Positions 1-6,043 of a stretch of 6,665 bases of DNA are shown one piece after another. Source of the DNA: Desulfovibrio sp. (GTDB taxonomy: Bacteria; Desulfobacterota; Desulfovibrionia; Desulfovibrionales; Desulfovibrionaceae); the NCBI GenBank assembly GCA_022837365.1, contig JALHHV010000093.1:2586-9250 (forward strand), written 5' to 3'. The notes under the pieces were generated by a model. It was given only the letters and a program-made list of their open reading frames with translations, was not told the origin of the DNA and did not search any database. A program made the translations under genes and the position numbers. Numbering within the stretch: the first letter of the stretch is position 1; every line of letters begins with the position of its first letter.

Positions 1-56
1 CGGGCACGGGGCACGGCATCCGCAACGGAACCGGCGCCGGGGCACGGGCATGCCCC

Positions 57-86
57 CGCACGCGCACACATACGCGTACATGCACA
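57..86. repeat. 30-bp alternating pyrimidine-purine tract
   Basis: Every base from 57 to 86 alternates pyrimidine then purine, giving fifteen consecutive YR steps made of CG, CA, TA and TG. The tract includes the palindrome TACGCGTA at 71-78. It ends exactly where the AGGA ribosome binding site of the next gene begins. Tracts of this kind are known to favour left-handed Z-DNA under negative supercoiling. Any regulatory role here is inference. Confidence 0.6.
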
Positions 87-90
87 GGAT
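86..90 (+). promoter_or_regulatory. Ribosome binding site fixing the GTG start at 97
   Basis: AGGAT lies six bases before the GTG at 97. An ATG at 80 is out of frame with the gene, so this Shine-Dalgarno match and the signal peptide beginning immediately after the GTG together decide the start. Confidence 0.7.
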
Positions 91-96
91 TTCCGC

Positions 97-3000
97 GTGA
101 AACGACCCTCCGCCGCCGGTCTTGCCCGGCTGCTCCTCATCGCGGCCCTTGCCGGGCCGCCCGCCACGGCCGCGCACGCGGCCTCGTGGCAGTGGAGCGG
201 CCTGCCCGACCGCGAGCGGGTGACCATCACCCTGGACCGGCCCGGCGAGGTGGACGTGGCGCGCACCGGGCGGCAGACCCTGTCGCTGACCTCGCGCGCC
301 GTGGGCGCGGCCCCCGCGCGCATGGGCGGGGCGGACCCGGCCCGCGCGGCGCTGGTGGGCGAGGTGGCGCCGCAGCCCGGTGGCCTGCGCATCGACACGC
401 GCACGCCGGGGTTCGGCTACGTGGTCACTCGGCCCGCGCCCGACCGGGTGGTGGTGGACATCTTCCGCGACCCCATGGGCGAACGCTGGACACCGTCCGA
501 CGCGGCCCAAGCTCCTGCCCAGACGGCCACCCAGACCGAGGCGCAGCCCGCGTCCCCCACGCAGCCCGTACCCCAGGCCCAGGCAACGCCCGCTCCCCTG
601 CCCTCCACCGCGCCCGACCCGGTGCGGAACGGCGCCCGTCAGCCGCGCATCGTCGAGCGCGCCCTCACCGACGCCACCGGCCCGCAGGCCGATGCGCCGC
701 TGCCCACCGCACCCACGGAACCCACCCCCCCGGCTCCGGCACAGGACGCGCCGCAGGACGCGAAGCAGTCCGCTCCCCAGGACGCGGTCACCGGCCAGCT
801 TTCCCCCGGTCCGGGCACCGCGCCGCCCTCTCAGGTCACCGGGCAAATCGGCGCAGCATCTCCCGCCCAACCGCCCGAGCCGCAACGCAGCTTCTTTGCC
901 GTGCCCTACTCCGTGCGGGCGCGCATCAACCCCGGCGGCCCGTCCGACTGGCCGGAAGAGGCGGCTGCCTCCGCCCCCACCACGGTTCCCGCGCCGGTAC
1001 CCTCGCGCGGCGAGGCCGGCCCCGCCGCCACCGCCCAGCAGGCCGCACAGCCCGCCGCGCCGCAACCCGCGTCCCAGCCCGCTCCAGAGGCATCCGCGCA
1101 GGCCACCGCCGACGCCACGCCTCCCCCCCCCGCTCCGGCCACCCCTGCCGACGGCGCACAGGGCGACGGCGCACAGGGCGAGGCGCGCAAATCCGCCGCA
1201 CAGCGCCCGGAAGGCGCCGCGCCGCCTGCCCAACAGTCGGCCCAAACGCCGGGCCAGGCCACGGCGGAAGCGCAGCCCGGCACGCCCGAAAAGGTGGACG
1301 CCACCTCGCCGCAGGCGAAGCAGGCCGCCGAAGGGGGCAACGCCACCAACGCCACGCAGGTGGTGTACGTGGACGAAAAGGGCAATCCCGTGCCTCCGCC
1401 GCCGGTTCCGGCCGAACTGATGGAACAGGTCAAGACCTTCATGGTCAACGGCGACTACCCCAAGGCCCTGGAACTTCTGGAAACCCTGAAGGGCCTGCGC
1501 GACACGCCCAGGGAAATGCGCGAGGAGGCGCTGTACCTCATCGGCGACGTGCTGTTCGCCCAGGGCAAGGACAACATGCTGGCCGTCTACGACAAGGTCG
1601 TGACCGCCACCAACGAGGCCATGAACTACAACCTCAAGTCGCACCGGGTGCCGCAGGCCCTGTTGCGCCTGGGGGTGGTGAACATGCGCATCGGCAACTC
1701 GCAGGAGGCGGAAGGCTACTTCAACCTGCTGCGCCGCCAGTACCCGCACGACGAAAACGTGCCCCTGGCCCTCTACTACGCCGGCGAAGAAGCCTACAAA
1801 CGCGGCGAGTACCAGAAGGCGGCCGACAAGTTCCAGTCCATCGTGCAGGACTTTCCGGAAAGCAAGTACGTGCGCGAAGGGTCGGTCAGCCTGGCCCGCG
1901 CCCTGCACAAGATGGGCTACTACCAGCAGGCGGAATCCATCCTCGACTTCGTGGACAAGCGCTGGGGCCGCTTCTACCTGGAATATCCGCCGCTGCTGAC
2001 CATCGCGGGCGACGTGGCCTACCAGGTGGGCAAGCTGGACGACGCGCGCAGCCACTACTGGCTGTACTACAACCTCATTCCCGACGGCGAGGACACCGAC
2101 ACCGCGCTGGCCCGCATCGGGGACATCCTGGCCAAGCAGAAGCAGACCGAGGCGGCCCGCGAAATCTACGAAGAGGCGGTGCGCCGCTTCCCGGACAAGG
2201 ACGGCGGCCTCGTCTCGCTGATGCGCCTGGCCGAGGAAGGCATCCACGACGCGCCGAACCTGGGGGACATGGTCTCGGTGTTCCAGCGGCCGGACAACAC
2301 CCGTCCGGTGCAGGCCTACACCACCATCATCTCGGGCCATCCGCAGAGCGCGCTGGTGCCGCTGGCCCGGCTGAAGCTGGCCATGTGGTACCTGTGGAAC
2401 CGCCAGTACCCGGAAGCGCTGGCCACCTCGGCGGAATTCATCCAGGCCCACCCCGGCAACGAAATGCTGCCCAAGGTGCGCGACGTGGCCCTGCAAGGCT
2501 TCACCCAGGCCGCCGCCGAATCGGTGGCCGACGGCAACTACGGCCGCATCCTGCAACTGTGGGAACAGTACCCGCTGCTGCGCGAGAACGAAAAGGCCCT
2601 GTCCGCCGACACCCGCGTGGCCCTCGGCCTCAGCTATTCGCGCGAGGGCCAGCCCCGGCGGGCGCTGGAAATCCTGGACGGCTTCCTGAAAGGCCCCAAG
2701 GACGCGCAACACGGCGAAACCGCGCTGTCGCTGGCCCTTTCGGTGTACCTGGAAAACCAGAGCTGGCAGAACATCGTGGACCTGATGCAGAGCGTGTCCG
2801 GGTGGACCCTGTCCGATCCCGTGCAGGCCCAGGCCGACTACGCGCTGGCCCTGGCCCACGAGAACCAGGAACATTCCGACCTGGCGGTCCCCCTGTGGCA
2901 ACGGCTGCACGAGCGCAAGGGCATGCCCCCCGAGCAGCGCGCCTACGTCAGCTTCTTCCTGTCGCGCGACGCCGAGCGCAAGCGCGAACTGCAAAACGCC

Positions 3001-3384
3001 TACCTGCTCACGCGCGAGGCCCTCACCGACTTCCTGGCCGTGGCCCAGGCCAATCCGGACAAGGCCGACGCCCCGCGCATCAAGGACTGCCTGATCTCGC
3101 TCATGGACATCACCGAGGCGGCGGGCCGCCTGCGCGAATCGCTGGACTGGACCGAGCAGTACGCCAAATACGTGCCCGATTCCGACCCCGGCTACGCGGC
3201 CATGCGCTTCCGCACCGCGCGCCTGCAACGCAAGACGGGCAACATGGACGCGTGGAAGTCCATCCTCGAAGACCTCGCCCGGCGCGACCCGCAGTCGCTG
3301 TACGGCCGCATGGCCGCCTCCGAACTGCGCACCACCGACGTGACCAAGGGCCTTTCCGGGTTCACCCAGGGCGCGCAGCAGTAA
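97..3384 (+). CDS. Exported AMIN-like / TPR-repeat scaffold protein
   Basis: This 1095-residue protein starts at GTG and stops at TAA. Residues 1-28 form a Sec signal peptide: K2/R3, a Leu/Ala core, and AHA before the likely cleavage site. Residues 31-131 look like an AMIN-type beta domain, with a VTITLDRPG strand near the start and a closing DRVVVDIF strand. AMIN domains usually bind the cell wall or envelope partners. Residues 132 to about 435 are a low-complexity Pro/Ala/Gln linker. From about 440 to the end are helical repeats. The clearest TPRs lie near 557-590 (GEYQKAADKF then FPES), 669-702 (EAAREIYEEAV then FPDK), 757-790 and 838-868. The shape suggests a periplasmic or surface scaffold that assembles other proteins. 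A beta domain plus linker plus TPR superhelix recalls PflA of epsilonproteobacterial flagellar motors, but that is analogy only. The Memo gene follows after 28 bases. The coding call is secure; the function is unknown. Confidence 0.93.
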   Translation: MKRPSAAGLARLLLIAALAGPPATAAHAASWQWSGLPDRERVTITLDRPGEVDVARTGRQTLSLTSRAVGAAPARMGGADPARAALVGEVAPQPGGLRIDTRTPGFGYVVTRPAPDRVVVDIFRDPMGERWTPSDAAQAPAQTATQTEAQPASPTQPVPQAQATPAPLPSTAPDPVRNGARQPRIVERALTDATGPQADAPLPTAPTEPTPPAPAQDAPQDAKQSAPQDAVTGQLSPGPGTAPPSQVTGQIGAASPAQPPEPQRSFFAVPYSVRARINPGGPSDWPEEAAASAPTTVPAPVPSRGEAGPAATAQQAAQPAAPQPASQPAPEASAQATADATPPPPAPATPADGAQGDGAQGEARKSAAQRPEGAAPPAQQSAQTPGQATAEAQPGTPEKVDATSPQAKQAAEGGNATNATQVVYVDEKGNPVPPPPVPAELMEQVKTFMVNGDYPKALELLETLKGLRDTPREMREEALYLIGDVLFAQGKDNMLAVYDKVVTATNEAMNYNLKSHRVPQALLRLGVVNMRIGNSQEAEGYFNLLRRQYPHDENVPLALYYAGEEAYKRGEYQKAADKFQSIVQDFPESKYVREGSVSLARALHKMGYYQQAESILDFVDKRWGRFYLEYPPLLTIAGDVAYQVGKLDDARSHYWLYYNLIPDGEDTDTALARIGDILAKQKQTEAAREIYEEAVRRFPDKDGGLVSLMRLAEEGIHDAPNLGDMVSVFQRPDNTRPVQAYTTIISGHPQSALVPLARLKLAMWYLWNRQYPEALATSAEFIQAHPGNEMLPKVRDVALQGFTQAAAESVADGNYGRILQLWEQYPLLRENEKALSADTRVALGLSYSREGQPRRALEILDGFLKGPKDAQHGETALSLALSVYLENQSWQNIVDLMQSVSGWTLSDPVQAQADYALALAHENQEHSDLAVPLWQRLHERKGMPPEQRAYVSFFLSRDAERKRELQNAYLLTREALTDFLAVAQANPDKADAPRIKDCLISLMDITEAAGRLRESLDWTEQYAKYVPDSDPGYAAMRFRTARLQRKTGNMDAWKSILEDLARRDPQSLYGRMAASELRTTDVTKGLSGFTQGAQQ
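490..1400 (+). other. Low-complexity Pro/Ala/Gln linker within the TPR protein
   Basis: Codons 132 to about 435 encode an unstructured segment dominated by Pro, Ala, Gln, Thr and Ser, with recurrent PAPxP, QPA and AQ motifs. It separates the AMIN-like head from the TPR superhelix. The DNA is prone to slippage, with C-runs such as 1123-1131 and a 15-bp tandem duplication at 1150-1179. A hydrophilic tether this long would let the TPR part reach across the periplasm while the N-terminal domain stays anchored. That role is inference. Confidence 0.75.
1150..1179 (+). repeat. Perfect 15-bp tandem duplication in the linker
   Basis: The unit GACGGCGCACAGGGC occurs twice in a row, at 1150-1164 and 1165-1179, and encodes DGAQG twice. 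The 15-base length keeps the reading frame. Two identical copies with no silent differences suggest a recent duplication. Confidence 0.85.
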
Positions 3385-3412
3385 GCGGCCCGCTCCGCCA
3401 CAGGAGGCCACC

Positions 3413-4261
3413 ATGCACGACAGGCATCTGGACAACGGACACGCCATCGACCGCAATCCCGTGGTGGCGGGCATGTTCTACCCGGACGACCCGGACCTGC
3501 TGCGCCACGAGGTGCGCGAGCACCTTGCCGCCGCCACCCGCGACCCCGCCCCCACCCTGCTGGCCATGGTGCCCCACGCGGGCTACGTCTATTCCGGCGA
3601 GGTGGCCGGGCAGACCCTGGGCGCGGCCAACCTGCCCGACACCATCGTGCTGCTGGGCCCCAACCACACCGGGCTCGGCGCGCCGCTGTCGGTCTGGCCG
3701 GGCGGGCACTGGCACACCCCCCTTGGTCCCGTGCCCGTGGACGCCGAACTGGCCGACGCCCTGGCCGAATCGGATGCGGGCTTCACCCGCGACACCGCCG
3801 CCCACGTGCGCGAGCACTCCATCGAGGTGGTCCTGCCCTTCCTGCAGGAATACACGCCCGACCTGTCCATCGTGCCCGTGGCCGTGGCCGAGCCGCATCC
3901 CCAGTCCCTGCGCGATGCGTCGCAGGCCCTGGCCGACACGCTGCGCCGCATGGCCGCCGCCGGACGGCGGGTGGCCATGGTGGTGTCCTCGGACATGAGC
4001 CACTACGTCACCCACGCCGACGCCGCCCGCCTGGACCGCATGGCCCTGGCCCGCATCGAGGCGCTGGACCCCGTGGGCCTGTACGCCACGGTGCGCGACC
4101 GGGGCATCTCCATGTGCGGGGTGCTGCCCGCCACCCTGGGGCTGTTCGCCGCGCTGGCCCTGGGCGCCCAGACCGCGCGCGTGGTGGCCTACGCCACCTC
4201 GGGCGAGGTCAGCGGCGACATGCAGCGGGTGGTGGGGTATGCGGGGGTTTTGGTGGCGTAG
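3413..4261 (+). CDS. amrB: Memo-family protein (AmmeMemoRadiSam system protein B)
   Basis: This 282-residue protein is full length for the family. The ATG has a strong AGGAGG at 3402-3407, five bases upstream. Family signatures appear in order: PVVAGMFYPDD near the N-terminus, PHAGYVYSG (H55), LLGPNHTG (H85), HSIEVVLPFLQ, SSDMSHY (D194 and H197), and MCGVLPATLG (C235). H55, H85 and C235 appear to match the metal-binding residues of human MEMO1 (H49, H81, C244), and D194/H197 its D189/H192. Memo has a fold related to class III nonheme-iron dioxygenases. In prokaryotes it commonly accompanies an AMMECR1 protein and a radical SAM enzyme, and the reaction of this set is not established to my knowledge. 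Neither partner is in this window. The gene follows the TPR gene by 28 bases, so co-transcription is likely, though no functional link is evident. It should be cytoplasmic because no signal peptide is present. Confidence 0.95.
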   Translation: MHDRHLDNGHAIDRNPVVAGMFYPDDPDLLRHEVREHLAAATRDPAPTLLAMVPHAGYVYSGEVAGQTLGAANLPDTIVLLGPNHTGLGAPLSVWPGGHWHTPLGPVPVDAELADALAESDAGFTRDTAAHVREHSIEVVLPFLQEYTPDLSIVPVAVAEPHPQSLRDASQALADTLRRMAAAGRRVAMVVSSDMSHYVTHADAARLDRMALARIEALDPVGLYATVRDRGISMCGVLPATLGLFAALALGAQTARVVAYATSGEVSGDMQRVVGYAGVLVA

Positions 4262-4276
4262 GTGGGTGGAACTTTT

Positions 4277-4305
4277 CTGTTTGCCTCCGGCGGGAGCAGT
4301 TTTTT
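4277..4305 (+). terminator. Likely intrinsic terminator of the TPR-Memo unit
   Basis: Sixteen bases after the Memo stop, CTG at 4277-4279 and CTCC at 4285-4288 can pair with GGAG at 4293-4296 and CAG at 4297-4299. The loop is GGCG and the 5' side has a five-base bulge. Six T residues follow at 4300-4305. The stem is short and interrupted, but its position and T-tract fit a rho-independent terminator. It uses the first copy of the GCCTCCGGCGGG repeat. Confidence 0.5.
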
Positions 4306-4309
4306 GTAT

Positions 4310-4348
4310 GCCTCCGGCGGGCAGGGGGTGGGAACCCCCTGCACCCCC
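4310..4348 (+). repeat. REP-like palindromic element, copy A
   Basis: The copy consists of GCCTCCGGCGGG (4310-4321), then a hairpin with 9-bp arms GCAGGGGGT (4321-4329) and ACCCCCTGC (4334-4342) around the loop GGGA, then ACCCCC. A T-tract (4300-4305) lies just before it. The 12-mer also occurs at 4283-4294 in the same direction. It resembles dispersed intergenic palindromes of Desulfovibrio genomes, which is from memory and not searched. Confidence 0.75.
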
Positions 4349-4436
4349 GATTACGGGATATTGGTCACAGACCCACAGAAACAGACCGAATTACCCCCGC
4401 CACGGTGCATGCCCCAAACGTTCCTGCCCCTTACAG

Positions 4437-4484
4437 GGGGTGCAGGGGGTGGGAACCCCCTGCCCGCCGGAGGCGTAAAAAAAA
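4437..4484 (-). repeat. REP-like palindromic element, copy B (inverted)
   Basis: This is copy A turned around. GGGGT leads into the same 9-bp-arm hairpin (4442-4450 and 4455-4463), followed by CCCGCCGGAGGC at 4463-4474, the reverse complement of the copy A 12-mer. Eight A residues (4477-4484) mirror the T-tract of copy A. Copies A and B could pair over about 45 bases. The T and A runs sit on the wrong sides of that long stem for it to act as a terminator. Confidence 0.75.
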
Positions 4485-4527
4485 CTCTCCCCCACCGTGT
4501 CCCATCCGGCACCAGCGGCCTCGCATA

Positions 4528-4556
4528 TTGACGGCGGGGGGCGGCGGTGTCATGTT
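4528..4556 (+). promoter_or_regulatory. Possible sigma-70 promoter of the FemAB-like gene
   Basis: TTGACG (4528-4533) matches the -35 consensus at five of six positions. A 17-base spacer separates it from CATGTT (4551-4556), a weak three-of-six match to the -10 element. It lies after the Memo terminator and about 95 bases before the GTG start, so the gene probably has its own transcription unit. The weak -10 box keeps confidence low. Confidence 0.35.
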
Positions 4557-4595
4557 CCGCCCGGCGGCGGGCGACGCGTCCGCGCCCTCCGGCGC

Positions 4596-4614
4596 GCCGC
4601 GCGTTGCGCGCGGC
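4596..4614 (+). other. GC-rich stem-loop in the FemAB-like leader
   Basis: GCCGCGCG (4596-4603) and CGCGCGGC (4607-4614) form a perfect 8-bp stem with a TTG loop. A smaller stem lies upstream at 4558-4563 with 4568-4573. Both would sit in the 5' leader if the promoter call at 4528 is right. Neither has a T-tract, so neither looks like an attenuator, and chance pairing in GC-rich DNA is possible. Confidence 0.35.
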
Positions 4615-4640
4615 CCGGCAGCCTTCCCGCGCCATCCAAC

Positions 4641-4644
4641 GGAG
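4641..4644 (+). promoter_or_regulatory. Ribosome binding site fixing the GTG start at 4650
   Basis: GGAG lies five bases before GTG 4650. The frame stays open upstream to a GTG at 4497, but those extra 51 codons lack a Shine-Dalgarno site and give a low-complexity Arg/Gly/Pro sequence. The FemAB-like homology pattern begins right after GTG 4650. Confidence 0.7.
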
Positions 4645-4649
4645 CCCCC

Positions 4650-5654
4650 GTGACCACGCAATACCGTCTCGAAGAGACCGCCCCGGGCGCACAGTGGGAC
4701 GCCTTTGTCGAGGCATCCCCCAACGGCACCATCTTCTCGCTGTCCGCGTACCTGGCCGCCGTGCGCCAGCCCAGCCGCCTGTACTGGTGCCTGAACGGCA
4801 ACGAGCGCCGCGCCGCCGTGGCCGTCACCGAATCGGCCGACGGCGCGTGCGCGGTGCTGCACGACTTCGTCATCCACAACGGCATCCTCTTCGCGCCGCC
4901 CGCCAACAAACAGAACCGCTCCACGGTGCTGTCCGAGCGGTTCGAAATCGCCGTGGACGTGGCCGCCGCCCTGTCGCGCCGCTACGAGCGGGTGGAACTG
5001 GCCCTGTCGCCGCAGGTCACCGACATCCGGCCCTTCCTGTGGCACAACTACGGCAGGGACGACGCCCCCCGCTACGCGGCCGACGTGCGCTACACCGCCT
5101 ACGCCAGCCTTGCGGGCTTCGCCGATGCCGCCGCCCCCGAAGACGTGCCCCTGTTCCCGGAAATTTCCTATTCGCGCCGCCAGGAGGTGCGCAAGGCGCT
5201 GAAGACCGGCGTGCGCACCACCGAGGACGCCACCCCGGACGACCTTTCCGCCTTCTACGCCCTGACCATGGGCCGCCAGGGCATAGAGGTGGAGCGGGAA
5301 CGGCTGGACGAACTGCGCGACCTGGCCGCCGCCGTGCTGGCGGGCGGCTTCGGCCGGTTGTTCGCCACCCGCACCCCGGAAGGGGAACTGGCGGCCATGG
5401 CCCTGTTCGGCATGGACGGCAAGCGCGCCTACTACCTGTTCGGCGCGGGCGACCCGCACCTGCGCAACACCCCCTGCGGCACGGCCGTGCTGTGGGACGC
5501 CTTCGGCGAACTGGCCCGCGCGGGCGTGGCCGAGGTGGACCTGGAAGGGGTGAACAGCCCCCGCCGGGGCTGGTTCAAGCTCAGCTTCGGGGCGGACATC
5601 CTGCCCTACTACCAGTTGGTCAAGGACGGCCCGGAACCGGCGCGGGCCGTGTAG
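4650..5654 (+). CDS. FemAB/GNAT-type (BioF2-like) acyltransferase
   Basis: This 334-residue cytoplasmic protein has no signal peptide or membrane segment. It follows the pattern of the Acetyltransf_6 / FemAB-related GNAT fold. An N-terminal WDAFVEASPNGTIFSLSAYL motif is typical of the first half of the fold. SRRQEVRKALKTGV (about residues 175-188) is the basic helix that opens the second GNAT half. A late DLEGVNSP (from D297) followed by GWFKLSFG (residues 307-314) is the hallmark C-terminal motif. Relatives transfer amino acids from aminoacyl-tRNA, or acyl groups from a thioester, onto cell-wall or surface-polysaccharide amines. The substrate cannot be read from the sequence, and no wall or polysaccharide genes are beside it. 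It probably has its own promoter, and it ends opposite the convergent HMA gene with a stem-loop between. The family call is fairly sure; the reaction is open. Confidence 0.9.
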   Translation: MTTQYRLEETAPGAQWDAFVEASPNGTIFSLSAYLAAVRQPSRLYWCLNGNERRAAVAVTESADGACAVLHDFVIHNGILFAPPANKQNRSTVLSERFEIAVDVAAALSRRYERVELALSPQVTDIRPFLWHNYGRDDAPRYAADVRYTAYASLAGFADAAAPEDVPLFPEISYSRRQEVRKALKTGVRTTEDATPDDLSAFYALTMGRQGIEVERERLDELRDLAAAVLAGGFGRLFATRTPEGELAAMALFGMDGKRAYYLFGAGDPHLRNTPCGTAVLWDAFGELARAGVAEVDLEGVNSPRRGWFKLSFGADILPYYQLVKDGPEPARAV

Positions 5655-5701
5655 CGGGCCGGGCGGCCCCCCCATGAAGGCATGAAAGCATGATAAAGAT
5701 C

Positions 5702-5733
5702 GAAGGGGCGGGGGCACAGGCCCCCGCCCCTTC
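5702..5733. terminator. Shared terminator stem-loop between convergent genes
   Basis: Arms at 5702-5715 (GAAGGGGCGGGGGC) and 5720-5733 are perfect complements over 14 bp with the tetraloop ACAG. The element sits 47 bases after the FemAB-like stop and 61 bases after the HMA stop on the other strand. Neither side has a good T-tract: the minus strand continues GATCTTTATC and the plus strand ATGCGAAG. It may act bidirectionally, or it may mainly block read-through and protect 3' ends. Confidence 0.7.
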
Positions 5734-5794
5734 ATGCGAAGCGAATCCGGCGCCGCAGCGCCCGCCGTCCGGCGCGCGCCACGCAACGATGCGG

Positions 5795-6004
5795 CTACGC
5801 CTCTTCCTCCTCCAGCGTGTACCCGGCGCTCTCCACGGCCTCGCGCAGGATGCGCGTGTCCACGCATACCGCCGGGCCGTAGGTGATCTCGCCGGTGGCC
5901 AGGTTCACGTTCACTTCCTCGATCCCGGCCTGGGTCTTGATGGAGGTGGTCACGGTGGCGGCGCAGTCCGGGCTTTGCAGCCCCTTCACCCTGTACTTCT
6001 TCAT
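5795..6004 (-). CDS. Small HMA-fold protein with SxxC in place of CxxC
   Basis: This 69-residue protein matches the ferredoxin-like heavy-metal-associated fold (CopZ/Atx1/MerP type) in length and pattern: YRVKGL strand, helix, GIEEVNVNLATGEITYG strands, then ILREAVESAGYTLEEEE. The family's metal site is CxxC in loop 1. Here it reads S11-P12-D13-C14, so the first cysteine is lost and only C14 remains, with another at C47. Cu(I) or Hg(II) binding by the usual two thiolates is therefore not expected from a monomer. It could bind metal as a dimer, use C47, or have lost metal binding. The start is secure: GGGGAGGA at 6011-6018 lies six bases before the ATG. No metal-transport ATPase is adjacent. 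The gene is convergent with the FemAB-like gene and has a 21-bp dyad upstream. It is probably cytoplasmic. Confidence 0.9.
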   Translation of the reverse strand: MKKYRVKGLQSPDCAATVTTSIKTQAGIEEVNVNLATGEITYGPAVCVDTRILREAVESAGYTLEEEEA

Positions 6005-6020
6005 GGGAAATCCTCCCCGC

Positions 6021-6040
6021 GTGGGCGGTATGCCGCCCGC
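6021..6040 (-). other. Stem-loop in the HMA gene leader
   Basis: GGGCGG (6023-6028) and CCGCCC (6033-6038) pair around the loop TATG, with a possible G-T and G-C extension to 6021-6040. It lies two bases upstream of the GGGGAGGA ribosome binding site on the minus strand. If transcribed it would stack beside the translation start and could influence initiation. It is short, so the role is speculative. Confidence 0.4.
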
Positions 6041-6043
6041 TTT

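Larger units (their letters stand above)
4262..4649. other. Gene-free 388-bp intergenic region rich in palindromes
   Basis: No credible gene is present. Short open frames here change frame across the repeats and lack ribosome binding sites. In order the region holds the Memo terminator, an inverted pair of REP-like elements (4310-4348 and 4437-4484), a promoter-like pair at 4528-4556, two GC-rich stem-loops (4558-4573 and 4596-4614), and the ribosome binding site of the FemAB-like gene. The 88 bases between the two REP-like elements (4349-4436) are less GC-rich than their surroundings and encode nothing recognisable. Confidence 0.75.

Noticed and set aside
46..55. GGGCATGCCC palindrome in the first leader as an operator
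   Set aside because: At ten bases in very GC-rich DNA it is too short to separate from chance without conservation data.
186..3998. 1270-codon open frame overlapping the TPR and Memo genes in another frame
   Set aside because: The translation is Arg/Gly/Pro/His-rich with no domain pattern, as expected when GC-rich codons are read out of frame. The other frame has a signal peptide, TPRs and ribosome binding sites.
3362..4015. 217-codon minus-strand open frame across the Memo gene
   Set aside because: Gly/His/Val-rich shadow of a GC-biased gene. The plus strand carries clear Memo motifs.
4301..4484. CRISPR or insertion sequence
   Set aside because: There are only two inverted copies, no regular spacers, no transposase frame and no visible target-site duplication.
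4497..4649. N-terminal extension of the FemAB-like gene from GTG 4497
   Set aside because: Low-complexity translation, no ribosome binding site at 4497, and a good one for GTG 4650 where the family pattern begins.
4239..4653. Short plus-strand open frames in the intergenic repeats
   Set aside because: They translate the palindromic repeats into Gly/Pro-rich peptides, overlap one another in three frames and lack ribosome binding sites.
4431..5867. 478-codon minus-strand open frame opposite the FemAB-like gene
   Set aside because: No recognisable motifs. It runs through the repeat region, the whole FemAB-like gene and the shared terminator stem.
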